Shown in pieces: positions 9,935 to 21,745 of a DNA stretch of 64,000 nt. A program made the position numbers and the translations under genes. Each line of letters starts with the position of its first letter. The first letter of the stretch is position 1. The notes below the pieces were generated by a model. That model was not told the origin of the DNA and did no database searches. It worked only from the letters and a program-made list of their open reading frames with translations. The DNA is from Cryptomeria japonica (lineage: Eukaryota; Streptophyta; Pinopsida; Cupressales; Cupressaceae), in the NCBI RefSeq assembly GCF_030272615.1, contig NC_081414.1:313385664-313449663 (forward strand), given 5' to 3'.

Positions 9935-11443
9935 CGAGGTTCTGGTTAAATATTTAAGTCCAAACTTTAAATAGCCAAAATATTTTCATAAGATTTTGTG
10001 GTTATGTTTTCCAGTTTATCAGTCAAAGATGCTTTGTTGGTTATGTTTTCTATTTGGGGATTCATTGATTGAGCCCATGTAACAACTTTGTGAAGTCATT
10101 TGTGCCTTCAAAATTCAAAACCATGGTGGCTATGGTCTACAAATGATAACTATTTATTTTTTGTAAGAGGAGAAAATCATAATGGCGAATGCTACAACAT
10201 GTTTACATAGGAACTCAACTAATCACCATTTATCAAAACACACTAAACTCCTATGAAAGTTGCCTTTGACACTTTGGAGAAGAAAAAAGTTGACCTACCT
10301 GAGTCACCAAATGATCCAACTCAATGCAAGATTGTATTGCCATTGCTACTTGATTTGTATCTAGAAAAGACCTTCCGGGAATCCTCAAGCTCACTTTCTT
10401 TCAAAATGTGGATCCGCCAATCAATAGCACACACTATTGTTGACAATTCCAGTGATAACTCAAAAGGAGTGCAGGAACTATTAGAAATTTGGGTTTAATA
10501 GATTAGGGAAAAATATATATTCTGTAATCTTTAGTCTATTTGTGAACACTATTGATGAAACCAAATTAGATGCCCTTGATTGCAAATAAAACCTTACCCG
10601 AGGAGCACACAGTTGTGGAGAGATCGCTCCATGGGGGGAGAGAGGCAACAAAAGCTTCAACTCTGGCAGACGACGCTCCCGAAAAATGCTTGGTTTTTTT
10701 TAAAATGATCCCGCGTTATGTTTTTTTTTTCTTTAAAGTGCCTGAGTTTGTCAGAATTCTGACAGAAAGCATCCACCAGAATTCCGATGAACTTGGGCAT
10801 TTTTTTAAAAACAAATCAAATTTGATCACAATATGCCTTGTCCATTGGAAACCTTCGTCAAAATTTGAGGCCAAATGTATTAGTGTCAAAGACAATTTCC
10901 TTTTGATATTAATGGAAACTTCAATTCAACAATGGAAGGAAAGTCCTCTCAAAAAGAGAGAATGAGAGAAGGATAAATAAAGACCTTCAAAATGTATCCT
11001 TAAAAGCTTAGGAACATGAAGAAATCCATGAAGTATAAGAATTTATAAACACTACCAAAAAATAATTGATATACTATTCAAATTGAAGAATCTCTAATCA
11101 AATAAAGATGAGGATTAGAAGAAAGGAGGAAAAAATTATACATGAGTGACCTTGATGACACTACTTGAACAATACATAAATGATGATTTGTACCAATATA
11201 TTATATCAAGGCAATAATCTAGCAAATGAAAGTATAAGTTTCAATAATCTCAAGCAAATTAAAACCAATGGATGAAGGTAGAAGGTTATTATATTGCTCC
11301 ATTAAAATTGAGGAATCATTAGCATACTCTTATGATGCGCCTATAATGATGATAAGAAAGGTACAACAAATTATCCAAAATATTATTCTATCAATGTTTT
11401 GCATGAAGAGCAAGAAGAAACATACAAAAAGAATAGCACAATG
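9935..11443. other. Sequence between two solo LTRs, mostly non-coding
   Basis: Two plus-strand open frames (10253-10498, 81 codons; 10570-10965, 131 codons) lie here. Neither has a domain I recognise. Both are ordinary lengths for chance in this AT-rich DNA, although the first is compositionally protein-like (LPESPNDPTQCKIVLPLLLD). No RNA gene was recognised. Confidence 0.35.
10253..10498 (+). CDS. Hypothetical 81-codon frame, unrecognised
   Basis: Starts with ATG and has balanced composition, with a hydrophobic segment around residues 27-40 and a Ser-rich segment near 45. I do not recognise a family. It stands alone, has no promoter that can be assigned, and could be a fragment of a decayed element or a chance frame. 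Confidence 0.15.
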   Translation: MKVAFDTLEKKKVDLPESPNDPTQCKIVLPLLLDLYLEKTFRESSSSLSFKMWIRQSIAHTIVDNSSDNSKGVQELLEIWV

Positions 11444-12425
11444 TGTTAGAATCAAATATCACTGAGAGGGGAGGAGAGGGGGGGGGTGGGGGGGTGGGTG
11501 AATCAATGATCTACCGGAAGTTAAAACCATAAACTGATTCTTAATCCACCGATTAACAATGCATAACATAAAAGAACATAAACATGAAATAAAGAATACA
11601 CAAATCTACAAGAGTGAATTTTTTACGTGGAAACCTGGATAGGGAAAAACCACGGTGGGGCTGGAACCCACAATATTCACCAGGAGTACATAAATATTAC
11701 ATAGATGGGGAATGCACTTGCATTCAGGCTCATTGCTCAAATAAAGTTGCCTGAAAGGCTACGAACCTCAGGGAAGTCTCGTTGACTTACAATTTGATTA
11801 AATTGAGTAAATATAATGAAATAAACTCTTAATTAGCATCTGACTATGCAAAAATAATTTCCGGTCAATCTCTGAATCTCTGACTATCTCTACTCTATTA
11901 AATGCTTTGTTTCTATCTCAGTCAGCTACTGGCTAGTCTGAAAGCAAAATGCGCACGTGAAACTGCGCTCAATCGCACCAAAATGGATCACCACATCTCT
12001 AACATACTGAAAATCAATCGCCAAATCGATCTTAAATATCTGGTCATAACACAAAAGCAATCTCCTTAAAGTCGGCTTCAAGAGATGTAACATATAGCTC
12101 AAAGTCGGCTTCAATCTCGAACAAAACATAGCAGCGGACAAAATATTATAATCACATGCTTCCCAAAGGTCTTCCCTATCACCGAGATCATAAAAACAAT
12201 CACCGAAAACATCGCAATCATTGGAAATCATTCCGGACCAACACGTTACTGAAATACCCTATTTTATCGGTTAACTGGCTACCGGTTAACACCAACTTCT
12301 AGATAAGATGAATCATGACTGTTAGATCGAATCACCATGAATATTTTCCATCAATGACAACCCTAGACCAATATGCAACTATCGGATATCACTTGAAATC
12401 ACCGGATGCGTGTCAATTGCCAACA
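11444..12425 (-). mobile_element. Solo Copia-type LTR, 0.98 kb
   Basis: On the minus strand it begins TGTTGGCAATTGACACG at 12425 and ends CTAACA at 11444. Flanking 5-mers caatg (11439-11443) and cagtg (12426-12430) match at four of five bases, as an aged target-site duplication would. Internal blocks read, on the minus strand, ccaccgtggtttttccc and ggtttccacgta, then ttgattcacccacccccccac and ctctcagtga close to the 3' end. This is the usual order at the end of plant Copia LTRs and is shared with the LTRs ending at 51819 and 58736. There is no coding region beside it. Confidence 0.8.
11467..11502 (+). repeat. Expanded G-run tract near LTR end
   Basis: The plus strand carries ggggagga, a nine-G run, a seven-G run and a final ggg, with a few other bases between. 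On the minus strand this is the C-rich tract that precedes CTCTCAGT near the 3' end of this Copia LTR. It is longer here than the equivalent tracts near 51790 and 58690. Four G-runs in 36 bases could form a G-quadruplex. Confidence 0.8.
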
Positions 12426-12430
12426 CAGTG

Positions 12431-14986
12431 TACTCAAAAGGAGTGTTTCCAAATACTATGGCACACTTGCTAGAGGATAGACAAGTTTTTTAGTATACAA
12501 ATAGCAAGGAATTCACAAAAGTCCCCAAAGAATATTATAAGTAGTGCAAGTATAGATGGCATAATATTACCTAAGAATATGTAAGCTATAAGATGCAACC
12601 CTATGTAAGTTTGCAACTTATAGCTTTCTTTAAATTTAGAAAATGCAAAAAGAATGAACCATAGTAGAGTTGAAATAAAGCTAGGGCCAACATGGAAACT
12701 AAGATGGTGTAGATTTAATTAGATGGTACAATGGTCATATAACTCTAAAGATGCATAGAGATGGTATGGAAATCATACAACTACCAGTGGAGAACCCTAA
12801 AAAAATTGTATAGCATTGTCAACAAAACCTTTCAAGTTTACTATCAATCTGTATATTTTTATCCTTTATAATATAATGGTGAGGTCAATTTTTCTCTAAG
12901 AAACATTGTATGGAATTAATTGATAAAAATACCCCTATTAATCGAAGGGGCTTATAGATTCAAATCTCTAGTATCAAGTTGGAGTGACCAAAAGACTCAT
13001 AAGAACTTAAGAACTTCTACAAAACCAAATAACCTTATACAAGAGATGATGAAAAATAAGCTATATGCTAATGATCGAATAAATATGCGAATAAAATATA
13101 CATATAAGTCATTATTTATAAATGAAAGGGAGAGGTAAGAAGGTGGTTGAGTTAAGTGACTATTAGGCCACATGTTTAAATGACAAGTGTGGAAACTTAT
13201 GTCATGTGCATGTGATTTAGACAAAAGTAAGCTTAACCAATTAGGTGTGAATAGGAATAATAAAGTAGCTTGATAACTAAAGACACTTTTTACACCAACA
13301 ATAATCTCTTGTCTCCCATAGTCTTCCTATTTTCTTTCCATATGAAAATCTCTTATGTCTATATAAAATTTTATTCCTAATATAACACTTAATGGTAAAT
13401 TTAACATATAATATAATTTTATTTTTTTAAAGTGTAGGTTTATACCTAAATCTCTACAAGGCATTTGTTTTGTCAATCATGTTTTTGTATTCACAATTCA
13501 CTCCTTTTCATGTTGCATGGAAGGCTACATTTAAAGCTACACAAAAAGATTTGAAAATTCAAATTTGTTTGGAATTCCAATAACATTGAAATTTCCCTTT
13601 TTTTACTAATGGCTTGAGCAAACAAAAATTTGTAGATATGAAGAAAAACAAAGGGGAAAACATTCACCATTTTAATAATATTAAGATAAATTTCCTCTAT
13701 GTACTTGATAAATTTTTACAAAGGCTAAAAAAAATCAAGGTAAAAACATCTAAATCATGAATTTATCTATATATTTTGACTAAATTTGGAATTACCATTT
13801 CAAGTGAAAATACAAGTGTTTCATTTGATATCCCAATAAATAGGACAATTCAAAATATGGAACCAAGAGCATTCAATAAATAATGCAACTTATTTTTCAT
13901 TATACATACAAATATATACAATCATTGGGTTTTAATTTATAATTTAAAATTTCTACAAAGATTAGATTTATAATTTATGAGAATAAAAAAGTATTAAACA
14001 TTACATGAAGTATGTAACATGTATGCAAATCACAAAATAAACTCTTAAATATGAATTGAGACCTCTAACAATACCTCTTTGAGCCAAGATCATGCAATAT
14101 TATGTATTGAGGATTCCCCCACTAAGACCGATGCTTCTTTGAAAGGTAGGATATGAAATGCTTATGGAAAGGTTCAGAGTACTCAATAGAGAAAAGGAAG
14201 TCCTTTGAATCAAGTGACAATGCTCAATCTTTCTATTAGGTCCATGTTTTCTCTACAATAGTGGTAAACAACCAAATCATATCATATTTTACTTATAACG
14301 ATAATCTTACACCATATGATGTAATTAAATGTAAAACAAAGTGATATATAGTAATTATACATATTTACTTTTACTTATCATGTTATAGAGGAGAGTACAT
14401 AATTAAGTGAGAATGGATATAATATTGATCAAAATTATTAAAACAAATGTTATTCATGATATACCTCACAAAATCAATCCAAAGATCAATTTCCTTTATT
14501 ATAAAAGTTATGTCCAACATCTATTTTTTTAGGTTAACTCCATTTTGAGTATTTTGAACCCCATCAATAGATTGCATAAAAGAATCATAAGTTACATTCT
14601 AATAGAGAACTTGTTTTAAAGGTATTTATTATTAAATTTTAATTAAAATTACTCCAAGGATTTGCTTTAATGGAAACTTAATGATCCTACATACATATAG
14701 TCCACCCCACCTGGGTCATTTCATGAAGACAAGTTCCAATGTTATACATTATTTTAATAAGAAATTCTTTTGTAGCCTTCTCTTATATTAGGGAATTATT
14801 TACAACATCGAAGGCTTTAAACATATCAATGCTTGACTAATGGATGGTACAAACAATTAACTATCCTATATCAATAGTATTTTACTTACTATTTGATAGA
14901 ATTTTTATAGAAAATATATCCAATATTGATGTTAGTTCATCCATGAACACTATAGAAGGATTTGTAACAAGCTCCACAATAATTAT
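12431..14986. other. AT-rich non-coding stretch
   Basis: No coding region, RNA gene or element was recognised. Short open frames at 12920-13224 on both strands overlap each other and have no family features. Confidence 0.5.
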
Positions 14987-15296
14987 TGAATTTTGGAACA
15001 CAAGCACCTACAAGATCAAATGACTTCCACAAACAAGAGCTACACAAAATAATGCTATATTACTCAAAAGCAAAGAATATAGAATTGAATTACAATTGTA
15101 CAATGATGTGCTTATAAAGTAAGCACAAAGAAGCCCTAAGATAAATTTAGGAGAGTTGAAGTGAAAGCATGAGGAGCTAAAAAAAAGCTCAACTCTAGCT
15201 AAATTAGATCTACAACTAAAGCAACTAGAAGCACACAAGCACAACTAAGTGAACTTAAGTAAAAAAGGCATAACCGATTATTAAAATGCTCTAATA
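14987..15296 (-). repeat. 3' LTR of the non-autonomous element
   Basis: 310 bp. It aligns along its length with 23275-23905 once the MITE is removed: both share tattgaatttt at one end, attgaattacaattgtacaatga in the middle, and aagcacaactaagtgaacttaag and aaaatgctctaa at the other end. The terminal TG on the minus strand has become TA. Confidence 0.85.
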
Positions 15297-15307
15297 TCCC
15301 CCCTAAG
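15297..15307 (-). other. Polypurine tract (plus-strand primer)
   Basis: On the minus strand cttagggggga lies immediately upstream of the 3' LTR, the position where reverse transcription primes the second strand. Confidence 0.65.
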
Positions 15308-16357
15308 TGAAACTTAGGGTGGGTAAAAAAAATCTAAATGCATAAATGCAGAAATGGGTCCCAACAATAAAAGGCATGGTTATGTACCCATGTACAAACC
15401 AATGAAGTATCTTTAAGTGGAGAAAAGGGGAAAACCACATGAAAAAAAAACCCTCCAAAAGTGAGAGATGCAATGCATGAAAAAAACCATGAACTGATAA
15501 AAAGGGAAGGAAGGCCTCAGATAGACCCTCCAAGGACAACTTACTTCACCAACGTACAACCAATATTCCCCCCATAAGAGAGAAAAGAAGAGATGATGTA
15601 TCTCCCTCATAAGAGAGAAGCTCCAATGTCAAAAATGAAGGCTCGAGGATTAATTCTAAAGATGATCCAAGAGCAGAAAACCACATGTCTCCCCTTACGA
15701 AGAAACAAATCCATTGGCCAAGGTTGAAACAACTTCATGAAAGGAGATGGAATGAATAGTGTCAAAATGTGTGCCATGGAAGATTGCTCAACTGTCCACA
15801 TGTCTAAATTATGATTTGTCAGATCAATTGAAGCAAATCTAGACAATTATGAAGATACCTAATGAACACCTCTAAAGACAATAAAGATGGGATGACATAA
15901 ATGCTCAAACTACAATCAAAGAGGAAGTAAATATCCTCAAATATGTCTGCAATGTGTGACTCAATAAATATCATTGCAATATTTGGCAAGAAGTCATCCC
16001 ACAAAGTTGAAACTAGAAGGGAACAATCAACCTATTGAGTTGAAGCAATAGGGGCTATGCATGATCCCATACCAATCTGATTAGGAACAAAAAAAGATGA
16101 TGAAGATTGAGATGGTGTCTCAATATGAGGAGATACATCTAAGATACAAAACTTGGATCCATCAGAACATGAAAGACTTGTGATATATTCAAGCATCTCA
16201 AAAGTACAATAATCATAGGGTATGCAATTTGTATTTGCAAGGGGGGTGACACAATTTGTTGAAAGATCCTTTGGAAATGGAGAGATATGATCTCCATAGA
16301 TCTCCCAAAGGCAAGTCCAAAGCGCACAGGGACATTTAATGTCCAATAAAGCACACA
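15308..16357 (-). other. Internal region of the non-autonomous element, 3' part
   Basis: About 1 kb with several overlapping short minus-strand frames (for example 15607-15846 and 16032-16421). None shows gag, protease, reverse transcriptase or RNase H motifs. I regard it as non-coding. Confidence 0.55.
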
Positions 16358-16393
16358 TGTCATAACCCTCTTTTTGGACCTTGATATGACTTG

Positions 16394-16445
16394 TTGTTAT
16401 TATTATTATTATTATTATCACTACTACTACTATTATTATAATAAA
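16394..16445. repeat. ATT/ACT microsatellite
   Basis: Runs of tta/att with a central (cta)n block, just inside the left end of the long LTR. Confidence 0.9.
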
Positions 16446-16997
16446 TATTATAAGCGATGTTAGTTAGAGATGAAAAAAAAAATTAATAAGGGTGGAATTA
16501 GTTTAAAAGAAGAATTAATAAGTGGTGACTTGCATGTGAGGTCATAATTTATTTGGAACTTATTTATTTCCTCGATGTTATAATTGAGCACATGGTGTAG
16601 GAGAAATAAGAAGATTCTAGAAATGAATTCAAAATCAGATTTTAAATGCACGGTCAAATGTAGCTACCACTATGACAAGTTGTAAGGAATATGTCTTGCA
16701 TGAAAATATTTTTGGGAAAGAATCTCAAATTCAAATTTCAAATGCATGGTCAAGTGTAACCCCCACTATGACAACAATCATTTTGCATGAAATTAATTTT
16801 GAAAATTCTTATTTTCTCAATATGTTAATTTAGCACATGTCATAGGAGAAATTGGAAGCTTCTAGAGGGAATCTGCATTCTCCATTTTCTTGCATGTAAC
16901 TCCTCCATTTAGTGATCAATCAATTTTGCATGAAGATAACTTAGGAAAAAGAATCATTTCTTTCAATTAATTCTCTTGATAGTGGAATTGAGGGATC

Positions 16998-17010
16998 TTT
17001 TCTATATAAT
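16998..17010 (+). promoter_or_regulatory. Possible TATA box of the long LTR
   Basis: ttctatataatgtg stands out in an AT-rich background about 640 bp inside the LTR. Retroelement promoters lie within the LTR. The call rests on this motif alone. Confidence 0.35.
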
Positions 17011-17494
17011 GTGTACAAGTTTTCCAAAAAAGGGAGTTGATTTATTTTTTGAAGAAAAATTTTCTCAAGTTCTTGTAGAAAGTAGTAGGATTTCTTTTGT
17101 AGTCACATTTCATTTGTAGAATTGTTTAGTTGTTTTGAAAAAATTTAACCAAGTTGCAAGGAAGGATCAAGGAAGACTAGCTTGAAGATTTGGAGAGGTT
17201 TCAACATCAAACTTCGTCGATCCAGGTTCTCTTCTATTGTTTTCCTTAATTTTTCATGTGAAAAAAATAAATAAATAAAATATTATGAAGAATATAGCTT
17301 ATATCCTTCTTTTAGATCTTCATTTATATAAAAGTTTTTACAATTTGTTTTAAGACAAAGTTAAACTCTTTTTTTATTTAATTTGGGATAAATGTTGTAA
17401 TACATATCTTTATTATATATTAAAATTTCTAAGAAAAGAAAAAAAAGAAGATAAAAATCGGATTCTTGTTGTCTTTTTGCTTTAAAAACAAAAT

Positions 17495-17529
<35 letters not shown>

Positions 17530-18127
17530 TTATTTATTTATTAAGAGTGCAAAAAAAAAATTTTGGGGAATAAACTCTTTTTTTCTTTTGTGATTCTATG
17601 ATGTTCTTTATTTGACTATTTTCTGTGAATTAAACTTAACTCTCTGGAATGTGAGTTTGATCATTTGAGTGAAATTTTTAAATCAATCTTAGTACTCTAT
17701 GAAAATCTCATCTCTCTGTTTTTCACCTGTGGATCGAAGTTATTTTTCCTTAATTATTTTACCTATAAATAAATTCATTTCTCCTCTCTGAATGTAGATT
17801 TGATTAAATATTAAATCTATCTCATCCCCCTCTATGATTAGTCTTACCTTCCTGTGAATGTATACTGCTCTTTTGAGAAAGCATTTCATTTGTATTCATT
17901 ATTCCCTGTGAGTTGAATAAAACAAATTTTCTCCCCCTATGAAGATGATAGTATATATTTAGTTGATTTCTTCTTGAGAAAACCTTCTTTGCCTTCATCC
18001 CAAGCATATTGTGAAGATTTAATCTTTCAAGAACTTTCTCAAAATATATATATATATATATATAACATACTATAGACTTCCTCTCTGTCTTTTATCTGGC
18101 ATCTCCTTCTGCATAGTATCTATGACT

Positions 18128-18223
18128 GGAAATCTTTTATTTGGCATCTCCCTCTTTCTGTGACTGCAAAATGTTGGAAATCTTTTATTTGGCATCTCCC
18201 TCTTTCTGTGACTGCAAAATGTA
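18128..18223 (+). repeat. 48-bp tandem duplication
   Basis: The 48-bp unit beginning ggaaatcttttatttggcat at 18128 repeats at 18176 almost perfectly. A more diverged relative (cttttatctggcatctccttct) lies just upstream near 18090. Confidence 0.9.
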
Positions 18224-18273
18224 CAATAGATTCGTTAATTGGTAAATGCAGTTATCTTTTATCTTAAGAATTC

Positions 18274-18305
<32 letters not shown>

Positions 18306-18334
18306 AGGCCATTTAGTTAAAAAAAAAAGGATTT

Positions 18335-18600
18335 ATGTTATTTTATAAGGTAAATAATCAATCATAATAGAATTATTTCTATGTTAAATTTGTAATTTTG
18401 GTTTCACAAAATAGAATGTAAATATAATTTATATTATTTTATAAAATGATTGGTGAATGATAATAGAGTTATTTTAAAATATGATTTGGCTTCACAAAAT
18501 TGGAAATGAGATTGATTTTTATTTTTGTTTTTCCTATAAAATAGTTAATAAGTTATGATAGAATCATTTCTATTTGTCCATTGATTTTGTTTTGGAAATC
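18335..18600 (+). repeat. Three diverged tandem units of about 95 bp
   Basis: The phrase (a/g)atagaattatttcta recurs near 18366, 18461 and 18557, with matching ttggttt/cttcacaaaat blocks between. These are diverged tandem units in the AT-rich middle of the long LTR. Confidence 0.65.
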
Positions 18601-18637
18601 TTCTTGCTTTATTCATTATACCATAAAAGACATAATA

Positions 18638-18701
<64 letters not shown>

Positions 18702-21390
18702 GAAAAAAAAAGTGGTTGTGTTTTATGGAGTGGATTCATATTAACCTGTTATCCTTCTAAATTTTATTAAACACAAAAAGATTGAATACCAATAACTTAT
18801 TAGCCTAATATTTAAATTTACTTATAATTTATTTATTTGTATTATTAAAATCAATTTGAACATTGGGTAATTTTCTCTTAAGAAAAAAACAAACAAACTT
18901 ATCATTGGAATTAATTTATAACTTGGGGGATTATAAATGTTTTTTTTTTCTTAATAGTTGAAACTTATATTATTAGAATGCATTTATTAATTAAAAGGGG
19001 TTTCGCTTTAAAATGTTTTCCTTAGTGGATAAGAAAATTGATTATTAACTATATTAAGTGGTAATTAATCTTTTAAGAGAAGTTTAATGAACCTAACTCA
19101 TGCCAAAGGGTCACCTATTAGGGTTCTATTGATGAGAATTTAAGTTGCAAATTTTGACCTTCCCTTCATGATGGAAAAGAAAACCCCTCTAGAGTTTTGA
19201 AGAGATAAATATTGTATAAGGCAAAGAGTCAATTAACACTTTTGGAATTTCATTAGATAATCAAACATTAAGAAACCTACTATCTAAAATTAATCTTTCT
19301 TAGGATGTAGATATAACGGTTAAATCTTCTTATTAAATAGATTAGTTTGTCTTAGGAAAACAAAAGATAGGAAAATGATACTTCATCAATGATACACTTA
19401 TTCTATAGTACCAATTATTTTTCATCAAGTATCACCATTTAGTCTCAATTAATAATTAATGGAAATACCCTTTAGTATACTTCAAAAATTAGTGTAGGTG
19501 TTAAGGGCTAAAAGAATTTACCTCCCAAGTAAATTTGTGTTTAGTTACACACTTTTTGTATTTCAAGAAATATGAAGTAATGTTTAGCTAAATTTTCCTC
19601 AATTCAAGAAGTTGGATATATTTGTTTTTGCAAGGTTAAAACTCACGATATAGAGTATACAAGACATTTGAGAATAATCAATCTATGAATAGTTAAAGAT
19701 ATATAAGAATAGTAATGGGAAAGTTACATTTATGTCGCCAGTATTTAGTATAGATGAATTTAATTAACATTTAAATTTGGAGATAAGTCGCAAGATATAA
19801 TCTATCTTGTAAGAACATTAGTATTAATTAGTGTTAATAATCTCCTTACTCTTTTGAATCAAGGGAATTAAATTTGTACATCAGACTCATCTAAATAGTT
19901 AAGATTTAATGGGTTATTAGCATTTTTTCTATTTTATTATAAATTATAAATTTATATTGCAATCATCATCAAATTTAAGTTAAATATTGATCAAAATTGT
20001 CTAATTCATTGGTTCCCTTAATCAATTATTTACTCAAATAAACAAATCAATATTTGATTATAATTTGTCCTCATTTTAGAAATTGAACATTTGTTAATCT
20101 TTCATGTAAGTTACATTTTTTTACAAGTTACACAAGTTATGCATTTATTGTATTATGCAAGTTACTTATTTATTATTATCATGCAAGTTATTTTCAAGAA
20201 GTTAGATATAATGGTCCTCACAATTTGAATATTAATCTTCTAGTAGGAAATGGGTTGGCATTTTCAAGGGGTTCCTCATTTCATAGAATTTGTTTGTTTT
20301 CAAGTCTTTGCAATAATGATCTCAACTTCAAGTTGCATTAGGATAATGTTTATTTGAGTTTTCAGTAGTATAATAGTTTCATTTCATAGTGTTCCTTAAG
20401 CTTAATAAGTACTTAGATAGATAACTAAACAAGAGGTGATGGAAACAAAAACCTAGCAGCGATCGGTATCTATGGTGCCTCTAGGTCATACTTACGGGTA
20501 ATGTCGTCATATTGAACTATTGCACTTAACGCCTAATAAAGCTGCAAAAATGACGTTTGTGGCATCGTCCCTATAAATCGTCGAGGAATAATAAGGGTCA
20601 TAAGGAAGTTAAAACCAAGGGGCGGGTAATCCCCCTTGGATCGATAATCTAAAAAGATTAATTTTTAAATGAATTTACATCTGATCAGTTGAACTTTAGA
20701 TAACCCCATAAGGGTTTGGATGTGTGTGAAGATCTTTAATATTTATTTTATCTTGATGATTTCAACGGATGATAACGGATTAAGGGTGACATATTTAATA
20801 GGAAATAAGACTTAGTTGTTTTAGGCCATAAGAAAAAGGCCATCTTGAGCCTTTTTTCTATAGAGCTACCATCGTGGGTAGCAACCGTAGAGAAACTGTC
20901 TAGGACATTGACCCTAGAAAGGGTTGCGTACCCACCATACAGTTTACATTAAACCATAGTTTAGAAACCGGAACTACATACTTTACGCCTTGATCCCGTG
21001 TCGAAATGGGTATGTAGGCAGTCTAGGATGAAGTTGTCCCTTGTACTCAGGCGTTCGGAGATGGGGATTAGGATTTGGTTATGGGTGAGTAATTGGTTCT
21101 TGAAGCTCCTTGATCTTTTAATCAAATGGTGCAAATAATAATTGAAAGGTTAAAATTAATTCAATGCATACTCAGAAGGAATCTCGTATGGATTCGCTTG
21201 ACTTCCCGAGGCTTTAGGCCGAATTCTGAGGTGAAACTCAAGCTTGTTTATGTAATTATTTTAATACTCCTAAGGATGGCGACCTCAGTGCACTCCTAGT
21301 AGGGGAGTGTAGTCTTTAGAGAGTGGCTCAGGACCTAGATGGTCCCGATGAGTCTAAAGTCTCTGGCCAGAGTATATCCTATTCTTATGA

Positions 21391-21616
21391 ATAGATACCT
21401 ACTTTGTTTGGGTAGATGCCTATCCCGGATTGGATAGATGAAACCTCCTATCCCGTATGGACAGGTTCCTAACCCGTATGGTTAGATGCCTAGTCTCGTA
21501 TGGATAGATGCCTAACCCATATGGTTAGATGCCTAGTCTCGTATGGATAGATGTCTAACCCGTATGGTTAGATGCCCATCCCGGTTGGATGGATGCCTAT
21601 CCCGTTTGGATAGATG
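21391..21616 (+). repeat. 21-22-bp minisatellite near LTR 3' end
   Basis: About nine or ten units of gatgcctaacccgtatggtta type. Two alternating variants (cctaacccgtatggtta and cctagtctcgtatggata) give a 43-bp higher-order unit in the middle of the array. It lies about 125 bp before the end of the 5.4-kb LTR. Confidence 0.9.
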
Positions 21617-21745
21617 TACTTGAGTATGTGATTGAATCAAAAATAAATAAGAATAAGTAAGAATATGAAATCAATATTTTTATATATTAAAAAAAAAAAA
21701 ATTAGTTGAGTTTTTGGTTTAAGTTAAGTGGGTTATTACAACACA

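Larger units (their letters stand above)
17499..18698. repeat. Four (AT)n microsatellites in the long LTR
   Basis: Pure or nearly pure (TA)n runs at 17499-17525 (followed by a (TTTA)n run), 18045-18063, 18280-18305 and 18642-18698. The longest is about 57 bp. The open frame at 18545-18739 on the minus strand is a translation of the last run. Confidence 0.95.
16358..21740 (+). mobile_element. Very long solo LTR (5.4 kb), probably Ty3/gypsy
   Basis: It starts TGTCATAACCC and ends GGGTTATTACA; the ends are inverted copies of each other at 10 of 11 bases. It is flanked by a perfect 5-bp target-site duplication, acaca (16353-16357 and 21741-21745). No second copy of the terminal sequence and no gag or pol coding lies inside, so it looks like a single LTR rather than a full element. 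At 5,383 bp it is much longer than most plant LTRs, though some Ty3/gypsy lineages (Ogre-like) reach this size. Its orientation is inferred from a TATA-like CTATATAATG near 17000 and a GC-richer, more conserved-looking 3' third. It lies inside the non-autonomous element at 14987-23905 and is therefore younger than it. Confidence 0.75.

Noticed and set aside
10570-10965. A 131-codon gene
   Set aside because: It is broken by homopolymer T runs giving Phe stretches, with no recognised domain and no supporting context.
18545-18739. Minus-strand frame with an Ile-Tyr run
   Set aside because: A translation of the (AT)n tract at 18642-18698.
16358-21740. A full LTR retrotransposon
   Set aside because: No second terminal repeat, primer-binding site or gag/pol coding was found inside; a single long LTR explains the ends and duplication.
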